Source: 3107 sp965216225 (lineage in GTDB: Bacteria; Pseudomonadota; Alphaproteobacteria; Rhodobacterales; Rhodobacteraceae). Taken from it: a DNA stretch of 64,000 nt. A program made the translations under genes and the position numbers. Positions 26,647-35,477 of the stretch are shown here, one piece after another. The DNA is taken from assembly GCA_965216225.1 (NCBI GenBank), contig CBDCFF010000033.1, positions 124,001 through 188,000 on the forward strand, read 5' to 3'. Each line of letters starts with the position of its first letter. Position 1 is the first letter of the stretch. The notes under the pieces were generated by a model. That model made no database searches, was not told the origin of the DNA, and was given only the letters and a program-made list of their open reading frames with translations.

Positions 26647-26773
26647 CGCTCCGCGACAATCAAAAAACAAACCCCTTGATCGCGGCACAAAAGCCCGGCA
26701 TCGTCCCAAACGTCGCGACCAAGGATTCTCATCCTGATTGACGCGCACTTCTCATCTTGATTGTCGCGCTACA

Positions 26774-27481
26774 GCGATCAGAATGTCCTGGACACCTCGG
26801 TTCTTCAGCACGTTCATCACCGACAACCAGAATTTGGCCCCCTCGTTATCAGCGATCCACAGGCCCAGGACCTCGCGCACGCCGTCCCGGCTGACCCCCA
26901 GAGCGATGTAGATGGCCTTGTTCTTCACCATGCGGCTGTCGGCGTCGCGGATCTTCACCCGCAGCGCGTCGAAGATCACGATCGGATACATCCGCTCCAG
27001 CGCCCGGCTTTGCCAGTCGCGCACCTCGTCGTGCACGGCGTCGGTGACGCGGCTGATCAAATCCGGCGAGACCAGCAGACCGTGGACATCCTCAAGATGG
27101 GCGCGGATGTCGCGGACACTCTCGTCCGGCGGCATAGAGGCCGATGATCCTGTCATCCATCCCGTCGATCCGGGTCTGGCCCTTCTTCACCAGTTCCGGC
27201 TCAAAACTGCCATCCCGATCACGGGGCACGGAAATCGGCGCCTCGCCGATCTGGCCCTTCAGGCGCTTGCCTGCTGTGCCGTTGCGCCGATTGGACTGAC
27301 CCGGAGGTGCATCCTTGCCTTCTTCATAGCCCGGATGCGCGGTCAGTTCGGCCCCAAGCATCCGCTCCATCAGTTTGATCCTGAGCTCTTTCAGCAGCCC
27401 GGTATCGCCAGGCAGGTCTTCAGGCCGCTCGCAGCCTTCCAGAAGTTCGTCCAGAAGTTCCCTGGATATCGTCATCGTCAT
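26774..27481 (-). pseudogene. IS256-family transposase, N-terminal half (different from the 9.3-kb one)
   Basis: From ATG 27481: MTISRELLDELLEGCERPED, MERMLGAELTAHPGYEEGKD and ISVPRDRDGSFEPELVKKGQ. A frameshift near 27125-27135 follows, then VRDIRAHLEDVHGLLVSPDL, PIVIFDALRVKIRDADSRMV (catalytic Asp) and LGLWIADNEGAKFWLSVMNV. It is cut at about 26774 by the IS21 right end at DILIAV. The second half is not in the window. Confidence 0.85.
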
Positions 27482-27550
27482 GGCTCCTCTCTCAAAGCAT
27501 GGAGCAGATCACAGATACACAGAGTTCAGGACACTCCCTGCTTGTTTACC

Positions 27551-28621
27551 TGTTCCATCCCGGACGATCAGATAGACCCTCGCCGCTCTGGCCTGTTCAT
27601 GGCAAGATCGATCTTGCGTGAGATTCGGGACGGAGGCAAGACATGCTGATTTCCTTGCACAAGCAGGCGACGACGACGCCGAAGATCAGGGCCACAATCC
27701 AGGCGAGCAAAGAGCCCGCGTGGATCGTGGCCGAGCGCTACGGCATCTCGGAGCAGACCGTCTGAAAGTGGCGCAAGCGCGATACCGTCCACGACCGGAG
27801 CCACACGGCGCACAGGTTGCAGACCACGCTGACACCGGCGCAGGAGGCCGTGGCGGTCTCGCTGAGACAGAGTCTGCTGCTGCCGCTCGACGACCTGCTC
27901 GCCGTGGTCCGCGAGTTTCTCAACCCGAACGTCTCGCGCTCCGGGCTGGACCGATGCCTGCGCCGATGCCTGCGTCGGCATGGGGTCGGCTCCCTCCGTG
28001 ACCTGAAGCCGAAGGTGGCGAAGCCCGCGCACAAGCCTTTCAAGGCATACGAGCCCGGCTACATCCACATCGACGTGAAATACCTGCCGCAGATGGCCGA
28101 TGAGGAGAAGCGCCGGTATCTGTTCGTCGTGATCGACCGCGCCACCCGCCGGGTCTTCGTGCGCATCCATCCGGCGAAGACTGCGGCCAACGCCCGCCGG
28201 TTCCTGCGCGATCTGGAGCGCGCCGCCCCGATGCGGATCACCCGCGTGCTGACGGACAATGGCAAGGAGTTCACCGACAGGCTCTTCGGCCTTCGCCGCC
28301 GCGCCGCGACCGGCAATCACGAGTTCGACCGCCTCTGCGCCGGGTTCGGGATCGAGCATCGCCTGGCCCCACCGATGCGGCCGCAGACCAACGGCATGGT
28401 CGAGCGGTTCAACGGTCGGATCGAGGACGTGCTCCAGAGCCACCGTTTCCGCAGCGGCGAGGACCTCGAACAGACGCTTCTCCGCTACGTCCGCCTCTAC
28501 AACGGCCAGCTGCCGCAATCCGTTCTGAAAGGCCGCACGCCAATTGATGCGCTCAAGGACTGGCATCAAGAAAAGCCCGAGCTCTTCAGAAAGAAGCCGT
28601 ACAATCACACGGGATGTGACA
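27551..28621 (+). mobile_element. IS481-family element, copy B (nearly complete)
   Basis: The ends read TGTTCCATCCCGGACGATCA (left) and TGTCACATCCCGTGTGATTG (right, inward), with one gene between. The right tip ends at 28621, two bases before the nrdJ stop codon complement begins at 28623. The same element is present as split copy A at 8460-9249 plus 12962-13179. Confidence 0.8.
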
Positions 28622-28626
28622 CCTAA
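27643..28626 (+). pseudogene. IS481-family transposase with in-frame TGA
   Basis: From ATG 27643 the HTH reads MLISLHKQATTTPKIRATIQ to GISEQTV, then TGA at 27763-27765, then KWRKRDTVHDRSHTAHRLQT in the same frame and the full rve domain. That domain has GYIHIDVKYLPQMADEEKRR (Asp), ITRVLTDNGKEFTD (Asp) and PQTNGMVERFNGRIEDVLQS (Glu). Split copy A has TGG at the stop position. The last codons (GCDT then TAA) run past the element end, so the stop at 28624-28626 overlaps the nrdJ stop on the other strand. Reinitiation downstream of the TGA could give a protein lacking the HTH. Confidence 0.85.
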
Positions 28627-31600
28627 CTGCACCCGCTGGTCGCGCCGCAGGTGTTGCATTTCATGCAGGTGCCGTTGCGCACCAGCGTGTAGTTGCCGCA
28701 ATCCCCGCAGGTGTCGCCCTCATAGCCCTGCATCCTGGCCCTGAGGCGCGCCTCCACCGTGACCGCGCCAGCGGCAGCCATGCCAGCCGTTTCCGGCGTC
28801 AGGGTTTGCAGCGTCGCAGAGGGATTGGCCGACATGTCGAGCGCCACCGCCCCCATGCCGCCTTGCAGGACCACCAGTTCCTGCGGAACGCGCTTGCGAA
28901 GATAGCCCGTCGAGGAAATCTGCTTCAGCACTTCCAGCGATTTGCTGGCCGCGCTTTCGCCGGGCCCGGCGACATTCGCATCGGCTGCGGGCCGCATTTC
29001 CTCGCCCCTGCCCAAATCGTCGAAACTCGCGCCTTCGGGTTTCACATGGGCCAGATCGGTGCGGTCCAGATAGCTGACGGCGAGTTCGCGAAAGATGTAG
29101 TCGAGGATCGAGGTCGCGTTCTTGATCGTCTCGTTGCCCTGCACCATGCCTGCCGGTTCGAACCTGGTGAAGGTGAAGGCATCCACGAATTCTTCCAGCG
29201 GCACACCGTATTGCAGGCCGACCGACACCGCGATGGCGAAGTTGTTCATCATCGCGCGAAAGCCCGCGCCCTCCTTGTGCATGTCGATGAAAATCTCTCC
29301 CAGCTTGCCGTCGGAATATTCGCCGGTCCGCAGATAGACCTTGTGCCCGCCGACGATCGCCTTCTGGGTATAGCCCTTGCGCCGTTGCGGCATCCTCTCC
29401 CGGTGCGATTTGATCACTTCCCTGACAATGACCTTTTCGATCACCTTGCCGGCCAGCATGGCCGCCTTTTCCGGGGCGGAACCGGTCGCCAGCACGTCTT
29501 CGGCCTCTTCGTCGTCCTCGACCAGCGCCGCCGCCAGAGGTTGGGAGAGTTTGGAGCCATCCCGGTAAAGGGCGTTGGCTTTCGTCCCCAGTTCCCACGA
29601 CAGTTCATAAGCCTTCTTGCAGTCCTCGATGGTCGCGTCGTTGGGCATGTTGATCGTTTTCGAGATCGCGCCCGAGATGAACGACTGCGCCGCAGCCATC
29701 ATGCGGATATGGCTCTCCGCCGACAGGAACCTTTTGCCTTTCCTGCCGCAAGGATTGGCGCAGTCGAAGACATGGTAGTGTCCGGGTTTCAGATGCGGGG
29801 CGCCTTCCAGCGTCATGGTTCCGCAAACGTGGTCATTGGCCGCCTCGATGTCGCGGCGGGCAAAACCCAGATGCCGCAGCAGATCGAAGGCCGGATCGTT
29901 CAGCTTCTCCGCCGGAATGCCCAGCGTGCCGGTACAGAACTCCTGCCCCAGCGTCCACTGATTGAAGACAAAGCGGATGTCGAAGGCCGATGGCAGCGCC
30001 GCCTCGATCTTCGCGATCTGCGCGGGGCCGAAGCCATGGCCGATCAGGCTGGTGTGATTGATGCCGGGGCAGTTGCCCAGCATACCGTGACCGACGGCAT
30101 GGCTGATGATCTCTTCGGTCTCCGCCCGGGTGTATCCCAAGTTCCGCAGCGCCGCCGGAACGGAACGGTTGATGATCTTGAAATACCCGCCACCGGCGAG
30201 CTTCTTGAACTTGACCAGAGCGAAATCCGGCTCGATCCCCGTGGTATCGCAATCCATGACCAGACCAATGGTGCCGGTGGGCGCAATCACGGTTGCCTGC
30301 GCATTGCGATAGCCATGTTTCTCGCCCAGTTCCAGCGCCCGGTCCCAGGAAGATTTCGCAAGCAAGACAAGCCCCCGATCCGGACAGTTCGCATGATCGA
30401 GCGCGACCGGCCTGATCGCAAGCCCCTCATACCCGTCGGTCCTGCCCCAGGCCGCATTGCGGTGATTGCGGATGACGCGCAGCATGTGGCCGACGTTTTT
30501 GCCGTATTTCGCAAACGCACCCAGTTCGGCCGCGATCTCGGCAGAGGTTGCATAGGCCACACCGGTCATGATCGCGCTCAGCGCACCACAAAGCGCGCGG
30601 CCTTCCGCACTGTCATAGCCGTAGCCCATGTTCATCAGCAGAGCACCGATATTGGCATAGCCCAGACCCAGCGTGCGGAAGTCGTGGCTGAGCTGCGCAA
30701 TCTCTTTCGACGGGAACTGCGCCATGGTGACAGAGATTTCCAGCGTCAGCGTCAGCAGCCGCGTGACATGCACATAATCCTCTGCCTGAAACCTGCCGTC
30801 CTTCAGAAAGCTCAGCAGGTTCATGGATGCGAGGTTGCACGCCGTATCGTCCAGAAACATGTATTCGGAACAAGGGTTCGAGGCCCGGATCGCCCCATCT
30901 TCCGGGCAGGTATGCCAGGCATTGACGGTGTCGTGGAACTGGATTCCCGGATCGGCGCAGGCCCAGGCGGCATGGCCGATCTGCTCCCACAGATCGCGGG
31001 CCTTGACGGTTCTGGCGACCTTGCCATCGGTGCGGCGGATCAGTTCCCAATCGGCATCTTCGCGCACCGCCTGCAAAAAGGCATCCGTGAGGCGGACCGA
31101 ATTGTTGGAATTCTGCCCGGAGACCGAGCAATAGGCTTCACTGTCCCAATCCGTGTCGTAGGTCGGAAAATCCATGCCGCAATAGCCCTGCCGCGCATAG
31201 TCCAGAACCCGCTTGACACAGGTTTCCGGGATGGCGCATTTCCTAGCCTTGCGAATGGCGGTTTTCAGGGTGTCGTTGACGTTCGGATCATGGGCGTCCG
31301 CTTCCTTGCCATCCCAAGCGCCAATGGCCGCGAAAATATCGTTCAGATGCTCTTCGTGCATCCTGGAACCGGCGACGATGGACGCCACTTTCTGTTCCTC
31401 GATGACCTTCCAGTTGATGAATTCCTCTATATCCGGATGATCCGCGTCACAGATCACCATCTTCGCCGCCCGCCGGGTCGTGCCCCCCGATTTGATCGCC
31501 CCGGCGGCACGGTCGCCGATTTTCAGAAACCCCATGAGGCCAGAGGACTTGCCCCCGCCCGACAGCGCCTCGCCATCCGCCCGCAGGGAGGAAAAGTTGG

Positions 31601-32297
31601 TGCCGGTGCCGGAGCCGTATTTGAACAGCCGCGCCTCGCGCACCCACAGATCCATGATGCCGCCATCGGAAACCAGATCATCCTTTACCGACTGGATGAA
31701 ACAGGCATGTGGCTGGGGATGCTCGTATGCGGATTTCGAGCGGGTCAGCCTGCCGGTCCTGTAATCCACATAATAATGGCCCTGCCCCGGCCCATCAATG
31801 CCATAGGCCCAGTGCAGGCCGGTGTTGAACCATTGCGGGCTGTTGGGGGCGGCGCGCTGGGTCGCCAGCATATGCCGCATTTCGTCGTAATAGGCGCGGG
31901 CGTCTTCCACGGTCGAGAAATAGCCGCCCTTGCATCCCCAATACGCCCAGGTGCCTGCAAGACGGTCAAAGACCTGCCTGGCCGAGGTCTCGCCGCCCAG
32001 ACGCTCCGCCTCCGGCAGTTCATCAAGCGCTTTTTCATCGGCGACCGCGCGCCACAGGAATTCGGGCACGCCCTTTTCGCGGACCTTTTTCAGCCGCGCA
32101 GGGACGCCCGCCTTGCGAAAATACTTCTGCGCAATGATGTCAGCGGCCACCTGACTCCAGCTTTCGGGGACTTCGACCTCATCCAGGCGGAACACGGTGG
32201 TGCCGTCGGGATTGCGAATCTCCGAAGAGGTGATGGCAAACGGAACATCTGCATATGCGTCACGCCCCGCCGTGGTGAACCGTCGTTCAATTTTCAT
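28623..32297 (-). CDS. nrdJ: adenosylcobalamin-dependent (class II) ribonucleotide reductase
   Basis: 1224 residues, the long alphaproteobacterial NrdJ form. Landmarks are PNSPQWFNTGLHWAYGIDGP, KYGSGTGTNFSSLRADGEAL, NPCSEYMFLDDTACNLASMN (Asn-Cys-Glu radical/active-site loop) and PTGTIGLVMDCDTTGIEPDF. The C-terminus has GDTCGDCGNYTLVRNGTCMK then CNTCGATSGC, a zinc-type cysteine cluster with the reducing cysteines. It reduces ribonucleotides using B12 and works with or without oxygen. The stop TAG is followed 1 bp later by an IS481 end, so the native terminator is displaced. Candidate NrdR sites lie about 200-245 bp upstream. Confidence 0.97.
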   Translation of the reverse strand: MKIERRFTTAGRDAYADVPFAITSSEIRNPDGTTVFRLDEVEVPESWSQVAADIIAQKYFRKAGVPARLKKVREKGVPEFLWRAVADEKALDELPEAERLGGETSARQVFDRLAGTWAYWGCKGGYFSTVEDARAYYDEMRHMLATQRAAPNSPQWFNTGLHWAYGIDGPGQGHYYVDYRTGRLTRSKSAYEHPQPHACFIQSVKDDLVSDGGIMDLWVREARLFKYGSGTGTNFSSLRADGEALSGGGKSSGLMGFLKIGDRAAGAIKSGGTTRRAAKMVICDADHPDIEEFINWKVIEEQKVASIVAGSRMHEEHLNDIFAAIGAWDGKEADAHDPNVNDTLKTAIRKARKCAIPETCVKRVLDYARQGYCGMDFPTYDTDWDSEAYCSVSGQNSNNSVRLTDAFLQAVREDADWELIRRTDGKVARTVKARDLWEQIGHAAWACADPGIQFHDTVNAWHTCPEDGAIRASNPCSEYMFLDDTACNLASMNLLSFLKDGRFQAEDYVHVTRLLTLTLEISVTMAQFPSKEIAQLSHDFRTLGLGYANIGALLMNMGYGYDSAEGRALCGALSAIMTGVAYATSAEIAAELGAFAKYGKNVGHMLRVIRNHRNAAWGRTDGYEGLAIRPVALDHANCPDRGLVLLAKSSWDRALELGEKHGYRNAQATVIAPTGTIGLVMDCDTTGIEPDFALVKFKKLAGGGYFKIINRSVPAALRNLGYTRAETEEIISHAVGHGMLGNCPGINHTSLIGHGFGPAQIAKIEAALPSAFDIRFVFNQWTLGQEFCTGTLGIPAEKLNDPAFDLLRHLGFARRDIEAANDHVCGTMTLEGAPHLKPGHYHVFDCANPCGRKGKRFLSAESHIRMMAAAQSFISGAISKTINMPNDATIEDCKKAYELSWELGTKANALYRDGSKLSQPLAAALVEDDEEAEDVLATGSAPEKAAMLAGKVIEKVIVREVIKSHRERMPQRRKGYTQKAIVGGHKVYLRTGEYSDGKLGEIFIDMHKEGAGFRAMMNNFAIAVSVGLQYGVPLEEFVDAFTFTRFEPAGMVQGNETIKNATSILDYIFRELAVSYLDRTDLAHVKPEGASFDDLGRGEEMRPAADANVAGPGESAASKSLEVLKQISSTGYLRKRVPQELVVLQGGMGAVALDMSANPSATLQTLTPETAGMAAAGAVTVEARLRARMQGYEGDTCGDCGNYTLVRNGTCMKCNTCGATSGCS

Positions 32298-32495
32298 TTC
32301 TTCTGCCTCGCATCTTCAAATTCCCCCGAGCCGCCTGCAAGGTCTCGCGCCTTGTCAAACGACCATACAATCGCCCCCGGATCGCTGCTTTCAGACAGGA
32401 ACATCCCCACCGCCGGGATATGAAACCCCGCAGGAAACCCCCGGCGATTCACAGGGGTTCGGGTGGCAGGCAAACATGCTCCAGCCTGACTCGCG

Positions 32496-32542
32496 CCACC
32501 ATATGTTGTGGCTATTCGGTCGGCCCACACAAATTGGCGTAT
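32496..32542 (-). promoter_or_regulatory. candidate pair of NrdR boxes upstream of nrdJ
   Basis: CCACCATATGTTGTGG (32496-32511) agrees with the NrdR consensus ACACWATATATWGTGT at 12 of 16 positions. ACACAAATTGGCGTAT (32527-32542) agrees at 10 of 16. Their starts are 31 bp apart, the three-turn spacing typical of NrdR operators. They imply repression when dATP is abundant. Confidence 0.5.
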
Positions 32543-32873
32543 AAAACCATATCAGGTCAACAATAAAATTTGTGAAATATGGCCCGTTATCTGTTGACCC
32601 GGGGCGATCTGTCTGCCCCTGCCCCGCTGGCGATGATTCATATGCCGACGGCAATATGGGAAATTCCGTTTGAACCGGCACCTTTAGCGCCGAAACCTGA
32701 TACGGTTCAATCGGTGGCGCAGGCGCGAATGGCGGCTTGCGAAAATTTGCGAAAACCGTGGATAACCGAACACGCGCGCATTTGCGCGACTGCCGGACCC
32801 ACAGCGAACACACGCCAGAGGCGATCCGCACCCGATTCATGCGCCACGCGACATGCAGGATTTGCGGCAGGAA
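32543..32873. other. gene-free stretch between nrdJ leader and tRNA-Pro
   Basis: I see no credible gene here. A longer open frame across this stretch runs through the tRNA and has no family resemblance. GGTCAA at 32555-32560 could be a minus-strand -35 element (TTGACC), but no well-spaced -10 is evident. Confidence 0.5.
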
Positions 32874-32950
32874 TGGTCGGGACGGCAAGATTCGAACTTG
32901 CGACCTACGGTACCCAAAACCGTCGCGCTACCAGGCTGCGCCACGCCCCG
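32874..32950 (-). tRNA. tRNA-Pro (anticodon TGG)
   Basis: Minus-strand cloverleaf. Acceptor CGGGGCG pairs with CGTCCCG including one G-U. The D-arm contains AGCCTGGTAGC, the anticodon stem-loop is ACGGT-TTTGGGT-ACCGT, the T-arm contains GTTCGAATC, discriminator A and an encoded CCA. 77 nt. Reads CCN codons. Confidence 0.96.
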
Positions 32951-33026
32951 AACGGACGCCTCTTAACCCGTGACCGCCGATTTGAAAAGACCAGAGCGAC
33001 AACGGGCGGCCACTTTCATTCGACTT

Positions 33027-33533
33027 TCATTCGACGGCGCAGGGCCATGTGGTTTCATCGCCGTCAAAAAACGGGTGCTCCGCAAATGAACCGGTGGTGA
33101 CGCCGTATTGCGCCGCAAGGCCGCCATTGATTTCCAGCACGGCGACAACCTCCGCCCCGCTCGGGATCGAGGTGGTATCCCCCGGAGCCGCATTTTCGTG
33201 AACGCGAACGACGCGCCCCGTTTCATCCATGAAAAGCAGATCAAGCGGGACAAGAGTGTTCTTCATCCAGAATGACACGGGCTGCGGGCGATCATACAAA
33301 AACAGCATACCCTCGCCACGGGGAAGGCTCTCTGCATACATCAATCCCCGGGCGCGTTCTGCAAAATCGTCGGCGATACGCACAGTGAATGCGGCACTTC
33401 CCCAATCCCCGCGAAGAAGAAGCGCCGTTTCCTCGCAATCCCCGCTTGTCGCGGCGGCGGCGACCGCGGCGGCATCGAAAAAGAAAATGAAACATCCCGA
33501 AGCTGCCGCCAAGGCGCGCAATCTGCCGGTCAC
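33027..33533 (-). CDS. DUF192 family exported protein
   Basis: 168 residues from GTG 33533, which overlaps the upstream cold-shock gene stop as GTGA. N-terminal hydrophobic leader (RLRALAAASGCFIFFFDAAA) looks like a signal peptide or anchor. The DUF192 core has FAERARGLMYAESLPRGEGM, FLYDRPQPVSFWMKNTLVPL and MDETGRVVRVHENAAPGDTT, then VLEINGGLAAQYGV. Function of the family is unknown. Overlap indicates co-translation with the CSD protein, a pairing found in many Rhodobacteraceae by my recollection. Confidence 0.88.
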   Translation of the reverse strand: MTGRLRALAAASGCFIFFFDAAAVAAAATSGDCEETALLLRGDWGSAAFTVRIADDFAERARGLMYAESLPRGEGMLFLYDRPQPVSFWMKNTLVPLDLLFMDETGRVVRVHENAAPGDTTSIPSGAEVVAVLEINGGLAAQYGVTTGSFAEHPFFDGDETTWPCAVE

Positions 33534-34069
33534 GCCTCTGCCTGTGCGCTCCTGATCGCGAAATCCCACGAAGTCATCCGTACCGCCAGCCGACCGCGCC
33601 TGCCGTCGACCACGCGAAGACAGACAGCCTCGCCAGCCTGCAAATCCGCAAGGCCCGCGTGGTGCAGGATGTCGATATGGATAAAGACATCCGCGGGGTC
33701 GCCAAAGATATTCGCGAAACCGAAACCCTTGCCCTTGTCAAACCATTTGACGCGCGCAGGTTCCAGATCGTCATCGGACCCTTCGTCAATGATCCCGTCA
33801 TCCACGTATCCGAATGTGTTCAGAAAGTCGGCGGCGGGCTCGATCCGAAGCACGGACACCGCCTGCATCCCCCGGTCTGTCCGATGCGTGCTGACCTCTA
33901 TGACAGCGCCATCCGCCACCGAACTCTGCCCGAAGTTTTGCAGAACGTTCGAATGCAGCAGAATATCGGGCCCGCCATCGTCTGAAACGACAAAGCCAAA
34001 TCCCTTGCCGGAATCGAACCATTTCACCTTACCCAGAACAATCGGGCCGGTTTGTCCATTTTCTGTCAT
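33530..34069 (-). CDS. cold-shock protein with two CSD domains
   Basis: 179 residues with two OB-fold cold-shock domains. Domain 1 is at about 12-72: KVKWFDSGKGFGFVVSDD, with RNP1 KGFGFV and RNP2 DILLHS. Domain 2 is at about 103-168: ARVKWFDKGKGFGFANIF, with RNP2 DVFIHI. A short acidic linker (IIDEGSDDDLEP) joins them. A single-strand nucleic-acid binder, presumably an RNA chaperone in the cytoplasm. Double-CSD proteins are an alphaproteobacterial variant of the usual 70-residue CspA. First gene of a two-gene unit with the DUF192 protein. Confidence 0.93.
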   Translation of the reverse strand: MTENGQTGPIVLGKVKWFDSGKGFGFVVSDDGGPDILLHSNVLQNFGQSSVADGAVIEVSTHRTDRGMQAVSVLRIEPAADFLNTFGYVDDGIIDEGSDDDLEPARVKWFDKGKGFGFANIFGDPADVFIHIDILHHAGLADLQAGEAVCLRVVDGRRGRLAVRMTSWDFAIRSAQAEA

Positions 34070-34201
34070 TGAACATCACACAGGTTTACGCAGGGTCAAC
34101 CCCGTTATGGCCTGTCATCCTTGCGGATGCAAGCACAAAGTTAATATTTTTCGCGATTATTCCCACTTGTATTTTCGGGATAAGACAATGGGAAACCTGT
34201 C

Positions 34202-34300
34202 ATGCCAAAGTACTACACGCTTCTCCAATTTCAAGCCGACTATCCTGACAGTGATGCTTGCCTTGCAAAGATCATGGAGCTTCGCTATGGAGACACGCTA
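34202..34300 (+). pseudogene. IS1595-type transposase, N-terminal stub
   Basis: MPKYYTLLQFQADYPDSDAC, then LAKIMELRYGDTL, resembles the start of IS1595 transposases (before the zinc ribbon). The reading is interrupted at the TA at 34299-34300 by the IS630 element. The continuation is not found on the far side of the three-element array. Confidence 0.5.
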
Positions 34301-35464
34301 GTCCCCCGGAATTGTACTTTGTATCATTGACTGAGCGGGAATTGAGGAGGATGTTGCGATGGTGGGACGTTTGGCGGATGCAGTGGTTCTGAGCGAAGAT
34401 GAGCGCCGTTTTCTCGAGGGTCAGGTTCGGCGTCCCAAAGCGCCACGTTCGCTGTCGGACCGATGCCGGATGATCCTGCTGTGCGCCGATGGATTGGCGA
34501 GCAAGGAGGTGGCGGCCCGGCTTGGGGTGCATGAACACACAGTCGGCAAATGGCGCAGACGTTTTGTGCGCTGCCGGATTGAAGGTCTCACCGACGAATA
34601 CCGCTCCGGTCGCCCGCGCACCGTGTCGGACGATCAGGTGACTGCGGTGATTGAGCGCACGCTGAACACGACCCCGAGGGATGCGACCCATTGGTCGCTC
34701 CGAAGCATGGCAGCCGCGACGGGACTGTCGCACACCACCCTCCGGCGGATTTGGAACGGGTTCGGCCTGCAACCGCACCGAAGCGAGACATTCAAGCTCT
34801 CAACCGACCCGCTGTTCGTGGACAAGGTGCACGATATCGTCGGGCTGTACCTGTCACCGCCGAACAGGGCTATCGTGTTGTGTGTTGACGAGAAATCGCA
34901 AATCCAGGCGCTGGATCGCGAACCGCCTGTGCTGCCAATGGCGCCCGGCGTGGCCGAGCGGCGCACCCACACCTGCATCCGACACGGCACGACGTCGCTT
35001 TTTGCAGCACTGGATATCGCCACCGGCGCCGTGATCGGCAAATGCTGCAAGCGGCGCCGCGCCACCGGGTTCCTCGACGTCCTCAAACAGACCGACCGGC
35101 AGATGCCGGACGGGCCGGAGGTGCATATCGTCATGGACAATTACGCCACCCACAAAACCCCGAAGATCAAGGCCTGGCTGGCACGCCGCCCGCATTGGCA
35201 TGTCCACTTCACACCGACCTCGGCCAGTTGGATCAATCAGGTGGAGCGTTGGTTTGCTGAACTGACGCGCAAGCAACTGCTGCGCGGCGTCCATCGTTCA
35301 ACGGCGGAACCGGAAGCCGATATCGCTGCATTTATCGAGGCCCATAACGAAAACCCCAAACCCTGCAAATGGGTCAAACCCGCCGACCATATCCTCGCCT
35401 CCGTCAAGCGGTTCTGCCAACGCGCCCAACAAAACTCATGTGCCGAACTTTGGAGGCAGGTGAC
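34301..35464 (+). mobile_element. IS630-family element (first of the three-element array)
   Basis: Flanked by TA at 34299-34300 and 35465-35466, as expected of an IS630 that duplicates TA. The ends begin GTCCCCCGG and, inward from the right, GTCACCTGCC. One long intact transposase gene. Confidence 0.8.
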
Positions 35465-35477
35465 TAGGGCCTGTTGA
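34359..35477 (+). CDS. IS630-family transposase
   Basis: 372 residues. N-terminal HTH region (CADGLASKEVAARLGVHEHT), linker TDEYRSGRPRTVSDDQ, then the DDE core: AIVLCVDEKSQIQALDREPP (Asp), EVHIVMDNYATHKTPKIKAW (Asp) and SASWINQVERWFAELTRKQL (Glu). The reading passes the right end of the element and stops in the neighbouring IS5 end at 35475-35477. The expected stop after CAEL is TGG here (CAELWRQVTRAC), so a natural stop may have mutated. Otherwise intact. Confidence 0.9.
   Translation: MVGRLADAVVLSEDERRFLEGQVRRPKAPRSLSDRCRMILLCADGLASKEVAARLGVHEHTVGKWRRRFVRCRIEGLTDEYRSGRPRTVSDDQVTAVIERTLNTTPRDATHWSLRSMAAATGLSHTTLRRIWNGFGLQPHRSETFKLSTDPLFVDKVHDIVGLYLSPPNRAIVLCVDEKSQIQALDREPPVLPMAPGVAERRTHTCIRHGTTSLFAALDIATGAVIGKCCKRRRATGFLDVLKQTDRQMPDGPEVHIVMDNYATHKTPKIKAWLARRPHWHVHFTPTSASWINQVERWFAELTRKQLLRGVHRSTAEPEADIAAFIEAHNENPKPCKWVKPADHILASVKRFCQRAQQNSCAELWRQVTRAC

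Larger units (their letters stand above)
24136..26773 (+). mobile_element. IS21-family element, complete
   Basis: The ends match: TGCTGCGCGACAAACAAGG at the left and TGTAGCGCGACAATCAAGA read inward from the right. Each is followed about 20 bp inside by CGTCAATCAGGATGAGAA, the repeated end structure of IS21. It contains istA and istB with a 4-nt overlap. No target duplication is seen: the left flank is an IS5 relic and the right flank an IS256 relic, so one side has been rearranged. Confidence 0.9.

Noticed and set aside
28806..32423. 1205-residue open frame on the plus strand opposite nrdJ
   Set aside because: It mirrors nrdJ in a GC-rich genome. Composition is shadow-like (Arg, His, Pro rich) with no family motif, while the minus strand encodes a complete NrdJ.
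32579..33100. Plus-strand open frame of 173 codons
   Set aside because: It runs through tRNA-Pro and the end of the DUF192 gene on the other strand and has no recognisable domain.
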